DNA from: Pythium myriotylum
Lineage: Eukaryota > Oomycota > Peronosporomycetes > Pythiales > Pythiaceae
NCBI GenBank assembly: GCA_023091665.1
Contig: JALJCQ010000001.1
Location: forward strand, 1,922,001-1,986,000
Length of the DNA: 64,000 nt
Reading direction: 5' to 3'
In this document: piece by piece, positions 55,795-64,000 of the stretch
Layout of the letters: the number at the start of each line of letters is the position of its first letter
Position numbering within the stretch: position 1 is the first letter of the stretch
Made by a program: the position numbers and the translations under genes
Notes under the pieces: model-generated
Told to the model about the DNA's origin: nothing
Seen by the model: the letters and a program-made list of their open reading frames with translations, nothing else
Database searches by the model: none

Positions 55795-56852
55795 CAGCGA
55801 TGATCTTCGTGGTGATCTACGTCGACGACCTCATCCTCGCCTGCAACAGCCTCGAGTTGCTCACGGCGACCAAGCGTGCACTCAGCGAACGCTTCGAGAT
55901 GTCCGACCTCGGCGAACTCAAGTACTGCCTCGGCATGGAAGTTGATCAAGACCCCAAGTCCGGCGACGTGACCATGCGGCAGACCAAGTTCCTGCAGTCG
56001 ATCCTGACCAAGTTCGGTATGCAAGACTGCAAACCAGTGAGGACTCCTCAAGACCCCGGACTCAAGCTGACCAAGGCCATGTGCGAAGGTGGTTGCAAGC
56101 ACGAAGACACCATGAAGAACGTGCCGTACCGAAGTGCAGTCGGCGCACTCATGTACCTCATGGTCGGCACTCGACCAGACCTCGCAGCGGCAGTCGGCAC
56201 ACTCAGCCAGTTCGCCGCGGACCCGTGTCCAACACACTGGCAAGCTCTCAAGCGTGTGCTCCGGTATCTGCAAGCGACTCCGACGTACGGCCTGCAGTTC
56301 TTGGCATCGAACGACGGAAGACTGGTCGGCTACTCCGACGCCGACTGGGCTGGCGACATCGAGTCACGTCGAAGCACCAGCGGCTACGTGTTCATGCTCA
56401 ACGGCGGGTGCATCAGCTGGCGCAGCAAGAAGCAGCGAACTGTCGCCCTCTCCTCGACCGAAGCAGAGTACATGGCTCTATCGGAAGCGATCCAAGAAGC
56501 CGTGTGGCTCAAGGCGTTCCTGTGCGAACTCGGCGAAGTTGCAAGCGACCAAGCGCTCACGGTGTACGAAGACAACCAAGGTGCGATCGCGTTGGCCAAG
56601 AACCCCGAGTTCCACAAGCGCACCAAGCACATCGACATTCGCTACCACTTCGTTCGTGAGAAGGTCGAGGACGGCCAAGTGTCTCTCCAGTATTGCCCGA
56701 CCCAAGACATGCTTGCCGACATCATGACCAAGCCGATCCCCACTGTCCAGTTCGACGTGCTCCGCACCAAGCTTGGTGTTCAAGACGCAGTCGAGTCGAG
56801 GGGGAGTGTTGAAGATGATGCGCCTCGAACCCAGCGTCATCATTCCAGTTGA
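55795..56852 (+). pseudogene. Copy 15: RT C-terminal part and RNase H
   Basis: The plus-strand polyprotein resumes at [11 protein letters not shown] and continues through the RT connection (without the 18-nt deletion) and complete RNase H, through the polypurine tract and into LTR L20, where it stops at 56852. The whole front part of copy 15 is missing from the window. It was probably deleted together with the left flank of copy 14 in the recombination that formed L18. There are no internal stops. Confidence 0.92.
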
Positions 56853-57004
56853 AGCTCGGCAGTTGAAGCTCGGCTGTAGAAGATTCTCCTGCAGAAGATT
56901 CTCCGTGGAAGATTCGACATGTGGAAGATTCGACATGTGGAAGATTCTCCGTCTGGTTCTGGTTTGAATCCAGTGCCACCCATCGACTTCGTTGAAGTAT
57001 CCAC
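56807..57004 (+). repeat. LTR L20, first part, split by copy 16
   Basis: Starts TGTTGAAG after the polypurine tract and is interrupted at GTATCCAC, within the 8-bp inverted repeat. It resumes at 62045 after copy 16; TCCAC is duplicated. Confidence 0.95.
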
Positions 57005-57363
57005 TGTTGGAAGGTCGCTTGGTTGGTGGGATGCAAAATGCAAAGTGAATTGATCGGGACTTAGTTCGCTACTGCTACCTCTAAGCCGTCTGTGTGTGTC
57101 CTACGCTACCATAATCAAATGTATGTCCTACCTATCGTAAACATATGCAAACATAAACTGACTTCGTGGATACTTCAACGAAGTCGATGGGTGGCACTGG
57201 ATTCAAACCAGAACCAGACGGAGAATCTTCCACATGTCGAATCTTCCACATGTCGAATCTTCCACGGAGAATCTTCTGCAGGAGAATCTTCTACAGCCGA
57301 GCTTCAACTGCCGAGCTTCAACTGGAATGATGACGCTGGGTTCGAGGCGCATCATCTTCAACA
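57005..57363 (-). repeat. LTR L21, 359 bp, 3' LTR of copy 16
   Basis: Left flank TCCAC (57000-57004); right side is the complement of the polypurine tract. Confidence 0.97.
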
Positions 57364-60300
57364 CTCCCCCTCGACTCGACTGCGTCTTGAACACCAAGCT
57401 TGGTGCGGAGCACGTCGAACTGGACAGTGGGGATCGGCTTGGTCATGATGTCGGCAAGCATGTCTTGGGTCGGGCAATACTGCAGACACACTTGGCCGTC
57501 CTCGACCTTCTCACGAACGAAGTGGTAGCGAATGTCGATGTGCTTGGTGCGCTTGTGGAACTCGGGGTTCTTGGCCAACGCGATGGCACCTTGGTTGTCT
57601 TCGTACACCGTGAGCGCTTGGTCGCTTGCAACTTCGCCGAGTTCGCACAGGAACGCCTTGAGCCACACGGCTTCTTGGATCGCTTCCGATAGAGCCATGT
57701 ACTCTGCTTCGGTCGAGGAGAGGGCGACAGTTCGCTGCTTCTTGCTGCGCCAGCTGATGCACCCGCCGTTGAGCATGAACACGTAGCCGCTGGTGCTTCG
57801 ACGTGACTCGATGTCGCCAGCCCAGTCGGCGTCGGAGTAGCCGACCAGTCTTCCGTCGTTCGATGCCGAGAACTGCAGGCCGTACGTCGGAGTCGCTTGC
57901 AGATACCGGAGCACACGCTTGAGAGCTTGCCAGTGTGTTGGACACGGGTCCGCGGCGAACTGGCTGAGTGTGCCGACTGCCGCTGCGAGGTCTGGTCGAG
58001 TGCCGACCATGAGGTACATGAGTGCGCCGACTGCACTTCGGTACGGCACGTTCTTCATGGTGTCTTCGTGCTTGCAACCACCTTCGCACATGGCCTTGGT
58101 CAGCTTGAGTCCGGGGTCTTGAGGAGTCCTCACTGGTTTGCAGTCTTGCATACCGAACTTGGTCAGGATCGACTGCAGGAACTTGGTCTGCCGCATGGTC
58201 ACGTCGCCGGACTTGGGGTCTTGATCAACTTCCATGCCGAGGCAGTACTTGAGTTCGCCGAGGTCGGACATCTCGAAGCGTTCGCTGAGTGCACGCTTGG
58301 TCGCCGTGAGCAACTCGAGGCTGTTGCAGGCGAGGATGAGGTCGTCGACGTAGATCACCACGAAGATCATCGCTGAGCCGCTCCGCTTGACGTACACGCA
58401 GTGGTCCATCTCGCACTTGTGAAGCCGACCTTGCGCATGAAGGCGTCGATGGTCTGGTTCCACATGCGTGGCGACTGCTTGAGACCGTAGAGCGAGCGCT
58501 TGAGCTTGCACACGTAGTCGGGGTGGCGCTGGTCGACGAAGCCTTCGGGTTGCTTCATGTAGATTTCTTCGTCGAGGTTGCCGTTCAGGAACGCCGTCTT
58601 GACATCCATCTGATGGATCATGAGCTTGTGTCGAGCGGCGATGCTGAGGATGGTGCGGATCGACGTGAACTTGGCGACGGGTGCGAACGTCTCTTCGAAG
58701 TCGATGCCGTACTTCTGCAGGAACCCCTTGGCAACGAGTCGAGCCTTGTACCGCTCGACGAGTCCTTCGGCGGTTTCCTTGACCTTGAACACCCACTTGC
58801 TGGTGATGGCCTTGCGTCCGGCTGGCAAAGGGACTAGGTCCCATGTCTCGTTCTTCTTGAGCGACTCGAGCTCGGAGTCGCAGGCTTCCTTCCAGTTGCT
58901 GGCGTCGTCGGATTCCATCGCCGACTTGAACGATGTCGGCAACTCTCCCCCTGAATTCACGACGAGAGCAAACTCTTCGAGATCGTAATCTTGGTCTTCT
59001 CCCCCTTGTTCTTGCACGTCTTCGCCTTCTTCGTCTTCATCTTCTACGCCTTCCTCTTCGATCGACGTGAGCAGTGCAGACAGATCTTCGAGCGATGTCC
59101 TTGGACCTTGCGTGGGTGGTGGAGTCGCACCACTTGTGCGTCCAACACGTCCGTAGCGCTTCTCAACTGGCGGTTCAGCCAGGTTCTCGAGCGAGTGCGT
59201 GCGAGAGTGGCGCTTGGACCCTGGTGCGTAGTCGACATTCGGCTGCTGGGCCGATGCTGGTGCTGCTGGACGCTGCGACCGCTGGCCCTGTTGCCACTCC
59301 GGTCGCTCGTAGCTGCGCTGACTTGGTGCTGGTGAGGCTGGCTGCTCACCCATGTCTTCATCATCTTGGTTGTCGGTTGCTTCATCTTGATCTTCATCAT
59401 CATCCTCGTCGCGGAACTCGACGGACTTGCTCCAGGGTTCTTCGCGCTTGCCATCGTCGAATGTGTCTTCCATGAACTGCGCGTCTCGACTGATGACGAT
59501 CCGACCGGTTGCGATTTCTTCAAACCGATACGCCTTCTCGTGGTCCGAGTAGCCGAGGAACCGACACAAGATGGCTCGGGCGTCGAACTTCGACCGCTTC
59601 TCCTTGGGCACGTGGACGTACGCATGGCAGCCGAACACCTTGAAGTTGGCGAGCAAGGGCTTCTTCCCGTACCATTCTTCGTACGGCGACTTGTACGAGT
59701 CTTGAGCGCGGGTCGGAAGTCGGTTGCGAACTTCGACTGCAGTCATGACGGCTTCGCCCCAGTACTCGTCGGACAAGTTGGCATGGTGGAGCTTGCAACG
59801 ACCACACTCACCGATGGTTCGGTTCATGCGCTCCGCCACACCGTTCAACTGAGGCGTGTATGGCGGCGTGACATCGTGCTCGATGCCATGCTTGCGACAG
59901 AACTTGGCAAGCTTGGCCGACTGGTACTCGCCGCCGCCGTCGGTTCGAAGCACCTTGACTCGACGACCGGTTTGGTTCTCGGCCCAGTTGACGAACTCGA
60001 CGAACTTGTCGTAGACTTCGTCCTTGGACCGCATCAGGTACAACTTCCACAGTCGAGACTTGTCGTCGGTGAAGGTGGCGAAGTACTTCATGCCGCCGAA
60101 AGTCGGAGTCTTCATGGGGCCGGCCACATCGCTGTACACGACGTCAAGCAGATTCGCAGACCGCTTGGTCGTGCCCGACTGGAACTTGACGCGAGTCAGC
60201 TTGCCGAGTGCACAGCCTTCACAGACCTCCCACTCTTGCACAGACCCAATGTCGAGTCCGTCGGCGAGGTCCTTCTTGACGATGGCTTCGAGACCGCTGA

Positions 60301-61690
60301 AGCCGATGTGACCGAGTCGGAGGTGCCACAGGTACGACTTGGACATGGCGCGACCTCGTCTTGTACTGGCGGCGTGGGCTGCTTCAGTCGACACTGGAGA
60401 CATGTTGAGCTTGAACAGACCCTTGCCGATTCGAGTGCCGATGGTCCGCTTGGCGCCCTTCAGCATGACAAAGCAACCGTCCTTGTCGAACGTCACGGGA
60501 GCAACGTCCTCCGTGAATCTTCCGACCGAGAACAGGTTGCGGCTGAGCTTGGGGATATGCCACACGTTGGTGAGCAAACCCTTCTTGACACCGCTTGGGG
60601 TCTTCATCGACATGAGAATGTCTCCCACGCCAACTGCTTGGACCGTGCCATCATCGGCCAGATGCACGTCGACTGGGTCAATCTTCTTGTAGTTCATCAT
60701 GAACTGCTTGCTTCGCGACATGTGCTGAGTCGCACCCGAGTCGACCAACCACGCCGTGGATTGACTCGACTTGCCTTGGGTCTTCCCGACCGAGAACAGG
60801 TACTCGCCGGGGTCTTCATCTCGCGCAAGGTTGGCTCGCTGGAACCGTTGCCGAGGGTTGCCGTTTCCGTTGCCGTTGCCGTTGCCGCCGGAGTTGCCGT
60901 TGCCGTTGCCGTTGTCCTTGACACGCGAGTGGCACTCCGCGGCCCAATGACCGATCTTGCCGCAGTAGTTGCACGTGCCAGTCTTCTTGACTGCACGGCC
61001 CTTGGGCTTTGCGTCACTTGTCATGAACGCTTGGCCAAGCGTGGCTCCGTCGCCACCTTGCTCCTTGCGCTTCATGTCTTCATGGAGCAGCCGAGACGTC
61101 ACGAGTTCCCACGTGAGCGCGTCGACACGCGACTCCAACGCCGTGATGAGGAACTGGTACGACTCGCTGAGACTGCCGAGAAGCGTGATCACCAAGTCGT
61201 CTTCGCTGACCGGAGCGCCGACTGCGTCGAGTTGCTCGGCCAGGGTCTTGAGCTTGTTGATGTGCGTGAGCACATCGTCACCTTCTTCCATCATGGTCGT
61301 GAAGAAACGACGACGAAGAAAGAGCTTGTTGGCAAGGCTCTTCTTCTCGAAGTGTTCTTCCAGTCTTGACCATGCATCTTGCGCACCACTCGCCGACCGA
61401 ACCAGCGGGAGCTGCGAGTCTTCCATCGCGAGACAGATCATCGCGAGCGCCTTGCGAGACTTCTTCTTGAAGAGGGCTCGGTCCGCGTCGGTCTGGCACT
61501 GCTCGAGTTTGACCTCTCCACAGACAACTTCCCAGACGTCGCGTTCTTCGAGCACCATCTGCATCTTGAACTTCCATGTGTGGAAGTTGGTTCCGTCGAA
61601 CTTGTTGATGCGGGCTGGGGTGGTCGAATCCATGGCGAAGGCTGGGGAGGCGAAGTCGGTGGAGGCAGAGTCGGCTGGGCTTGGGCTCAT
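57318..61690 (-). pseudogene. Copy 16 Gag-Pol with a one-base frameshift in RT
   Basis: Open from the ATG at 61690-61688 through Gag, zinc knuckle, protease, integrase and RT to RKVGFT, where one G is missing near 58418 (CACTTGTGAAG instead of CACTTGGTGAAG). The downstream frame, carrying YVDD and RNase H, is itself open to the stop in L21. Translation from the start would therefore end shortly after the lesion, before YVDD. The identical deletion is present in copy 17. Other marks are L-to-S in AQDSYKSP and C-to-W in SRLWKLY. Confidence 0.94.
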
Positions 61691-61694
61691 AACC

Positions 61695-62039
61695 TGTTGG
61701 AAGGTCGCTTGGTTGGTGGGATGCAAAATGCAAAGTGAATTGATCGGGACTTAGTTCGCTACTGCTACCTCTAAGCCGTCTGTGTGTGTCCTACGCTACC
61801 ATAATCAAATGTATGTCCTACCTATCGTAAACATATGCAAACATAAACTGACTTCGTGGATACTTCAACGAAGTCGATGGGTGGCACTGGATTCAAACCA
61901 GAACCAGACGGAGAATCTTCCACATGTCGAATCTTCCACATGTCGAATCTTCCACGGAGAATCTTCTGCAGGAGGTTCTTCTACAGCCGAGCTTCAACTG
62001 GAATGATGACGCTGGGTTCGAGGCGCATCATCTTCAACA
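61695..62039 (-). repeat. LTR L22, 345 bp, 5' LTR of copy 16
   Basis: A 14-bp deletion removes one of two AGTTGAAGCTCGG-type repeats; GGAGGTTCT replaces GGAGAATCT. The primer-binding site lies on its left, TCCAC on its right. The deletion is different from the one in L2, although both give 345 bp. Confidence 0.95.
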
Positions 62040-62205
62040 TCCACGAAGTCAGTTTATGTTTGCATATGTTTACGATAGGTAGGACATACATTTGATTATG
62101 GTAGCGTAGGACACACACAGACGGCTTAGAGGTAGCAGTAGCGAACTAAGTCCCGATCAATTCACTTTGCATTTTGCATCCCACCAACCAAGCGACCTTC
62201 CAACA
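62040..62205 (+). repeat. LTR L20, second part
   Basis: Continues the LTR of copy 15 from TCCACGAAGTC to CAACA, including the Inr+FPR promoter at 62162-62175. It is followed by GGGTC and minus-strand RT of copy 17, so copy 15 sits inside copy 17; the matching left flank is not in the window. Confidence 0.94.
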
Positions 62206-64000
62206 GGGTCTTGATCAACTTCCATGCCGAGGCAGTACTTGAGTTCGCCGAGGTCGGACATCTCGAAGCGTTCGCTGAGTGCACGCTTGGTCGCCGTGAG
62301 CAACTCGAGGCTGTTGCAGGCGAGGATGAGGTCGTCGACGTAGATCACCACGAAGATCATCGCTGAGCCGCTCCGCTTGACGTACACGCAGTGGTCCATC
62401 TCGCACTTGTGAAGCCGACCTTGCGCATGAAGGCGTCGATCGTCTGGTTCCACATGCGTGGCGACTGCTTGAGACCGTAGAGCGAGCGCTTGAGCTTGCA
62501 CACGTAGTCGGGGTGGTGCTGGTCGACGAAGCCTTCGGGCTGCTTCATGTAGATTTCTTCGTCGAGGTTGCCGTTCAGGAACGCCGTCTTGACATCCATC
62601 TGATGGATCATGAGCTTGTGTCGAGCGGCGATGCTGAGGATGGTGCGGATCGACGTGAACTTGGCGACGGGTGCGAACGTCTCTTCGAAGTCGATGCCGT
62701 ACTTCTGCAGGAACCCCTTGGCAACGAGTCGAGCCTTGTACCGCTCGACGAGTCCTTCGGCGGTTTCCTTGACCTTGAACACCCACTTGCTGGTGATGGC
62801 CTTGCGTCCGGCTGGCAAAGGGACTAGGTCCCATGTCTCGTTCTTCTTGAGCGACTCGAGCTCGGAGTCGCAGGCTTCCTTCCAGTTGCTGGCGTCGTCG
62901 GATTCCATCGCCGACTTGAACGATGTCGGCAACTCTCCCCCTGAATTCACGACGAGAGCAAACTCTTCGAGATCGTAATCTTGGTCTTCTCCCCCTTGTT
63001 CTTGCACGTCTTCGCCTTCTTCGTCTTCATCTTCTACGCCTTCCTCTTCGATCGACGTGAGCAGTGCAGACAGATCTTCGAGCGATGTCCTTGGACCTTG
63101 CGTGGGTGGTGGAGTCGCACCACTTGTGCGTCCAACACGTCCGTAGCGCTTCTCAACTGGCGGTTCAGCCAGGTTCTCGAGCGAGTGCGTGCGAGAGTGG
63201 CGCTTGGACCCTGGTGCGTAGTCGACATTCGGCTGCTGGGCCGATGCTGGTGCTGCTGGACGCTGCGACCGCTGGCCCTGTTGCCACTCCGGTCGCTCGT
63301 AGCTGCGCTGACTTGGTGCTGGTGAGGCTGGCTGCTCACCCATGTCTTCATCATCTTGGTTGTCGGTTGCTTCATCTTGATCTTGATCATCATCCTCGTC
63401 GCGGAACTCGACGGACTTGCTCCAGGGTTCTTCGCGCTTGCCATCGTCGAATGTGTCTTCCATGAACTGCGCGTCTCGACTGATGACGATCCGACCGGTT
63501 GCGATTTCTTCAAACCGATACGCCTTCTCGTGGTCCGAGTAGCCGAGGAACCGACACAAGATGGCTCGGGCGTCGAACTTCGACCGCTTCTCCTTGGGCA
63601 CGTGGACGTACGCATGGCAGCCGAACACCTTGAAGTTGGCGAGCAAGGGCTTCTTCCCGTACCATTCTTCGTACGGCGACTTGTACAAGTCTTGAGCGCG
63701 GGTCGGAAGTCGGTTGCGAACTTCGACTGCAGTCATGACGGCTTCGCCCCAGTACTCGTCGGACAAGTTGGCATGGTGGAGCTTGCAACGACCACACTCA
63801 CCGATGGTTCGGTTCATGCGCTCCGCCACACCGTTCAACTGAGGCGTGTATGGCGGCGTGACATCGTGCTCGATGCCATGCTTGCGACAGAACTTGGCAA
63901 GCTTGGCCGACTGGTACTCGCCGCCGCCGTCGGTTCGAAGCACCTTGACTCGACGACCGGTTTGGTTCTCGGCCCAGTTGACGAACTCGACGAACTTGTC
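62206..64000 (-). pseudogene. Copy 17: RT and integrase part, frameshifted, runs off the window
   Basis: Minus-strand polyprotein from the RT connection (VDQDP) back through YVDD, RT, acidic linker ([10 protein letters not shown]) and integrase, reaching the window end at WAENQTGR. It carries the same one-base deletion as copy 16, near 62409, in the RT segment GFT/KCEMD. Its RNase H part was displaced by the insertion of copy 15 and is not in the window. Integrase residues Asp (LRTDGGG) and Glu (NGVAER) are visible. Confidence 0.92.

Larger units (their letters stand above)
57005..62039 (-). mobile_element. Copy 16: complete copia element, 5,035 bp, TSD TCCAC, inserted in an LTR
   Basis: LTRs L21 (359 bp) and L22 (345 bp), primer-binding site, polypurine tract and TCCAC on both sides (57000-57004 and 62040-62044). 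It is the only insertion in the window that hit an LTR rather than coding sequence. The LTRs differ by a 14-bp deletion and two adjacent base changes in L22. Confidence 0.97.

Noticed and set aside
21380..55799. The pentamer CAGCG flanks both L6 (left) and L19 (right), considered as two ends of one insertion
   Set aside because: The host contexts differ (TTCAGCG in the pre-integrase domain versus CTCAGCG in RT), so the match is probably chance.
1..64000. Bacterial or phage origin
   Set aside because: Copia domain order, TG...CA LTRs, tRNA-Met priming and 5-bp target duplications are eukaryotic; no ribosome-binding sites, operons or phage genes are seen.
1..64000. An envelope gene or other accessory ORF, which would suggest a retrovirus-like element
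   Set aside because: RNase H is followed directly by the polypurine tract and LTR in every copy; there is no room for an env-like ORF.

Overview
The whole 64-kb window is built from one LTR-retrotransposon family of the Ty1/copia (Pseudoviridae-like) type, about 5.03 kb when complete. No host gene, rRNA or tRNA gene, CRISPR array or bacterial-style operon is visible, and no stretch of more than a few bases is left unassigned. The order protease - integrase - reverse transcriptase - RNase H, a CCHC Gag zinc knuckle and TG...CA LTRs with 5-bp target duplications make it a eukaryotic copia element. Every LTR carries a sequence matching the oomycete Inr+FPR core promoter, which points to an oomycete (stramenopile); the strong G/C bias at third codon positions fits. 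The organism call is an inference.

Layout (copies numbered from the left). Copy 1 (-, cut by the window start) sits in copy 2 (+), which sits in copy 3 (-), whose 5' end adjoins copy 4 (-). Copies 4 and 5 form a large inverted repeat with a fold-back junction at 11776-11818. Copies 5, 6 and 7 (+) form a direct tandem: copy 6 is a 4,282-bp LTR-plus-internal unit. Copy 7 is cut by copy 8 (+), which holds antisense copy 9 (24559-29590, TSD GGAAT). After copy 8 an inverted copy of its own left part (copy 10) begins, giving a second palindrome (23770-26465 versus 29591-37335). Copy 11 (31953-36996, TSD GGTTG, intact polyprotein) is inserted into copy 10. Copy 12 (-) starts at 37336 and carries a tandem array of 1,241-bp LTR/RNase H units (37336-42305), then the inserted copy 13 (42306-47325, TSD CGGAC, open polyprotein). 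Copy 12 and copy 14 (50751-55794, intact polyprotein) share one LTR. Copy 15 (+) follows; its 3' LTR was split by copy 16 (57005-62039, TSD TCCAC). Copy 17 (-) runs off the right end.

The working element has 345-391 bp LTRs, a primer-binding site matching the anticodon arm of initiator tRNA-Met (as in Drosophila copia and yeast Ty5), a polypurine tract abutting the 3' LTR, and one long Gag-Pol frame of about 1,450 codons that runs from the primer-binding site, through the polypurine tract, into the 3' LTR. Three copies (11, 13, 14) are open throughout; others carry single nonsense or frameshift lesions, small deletions or nested interruptions.

The interest lies in the architecture: repeated self-insertion, arrays that grew by unequal exchange between host and guest LTRs, two palindromes, LTRs shared by neighbours, lesions shared by copies at different sites, and a set of LTR-driven RNase H mini-ORFs. 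A dense nest of one copia family in an oomycete also resembles what is known of Phytophthora centromeres (CoLT-rich), so a centromeric origin is a testable idea. Because the sequence is so repetitive, an assembly error at some junctions cannot be excluded from the sequence alone.
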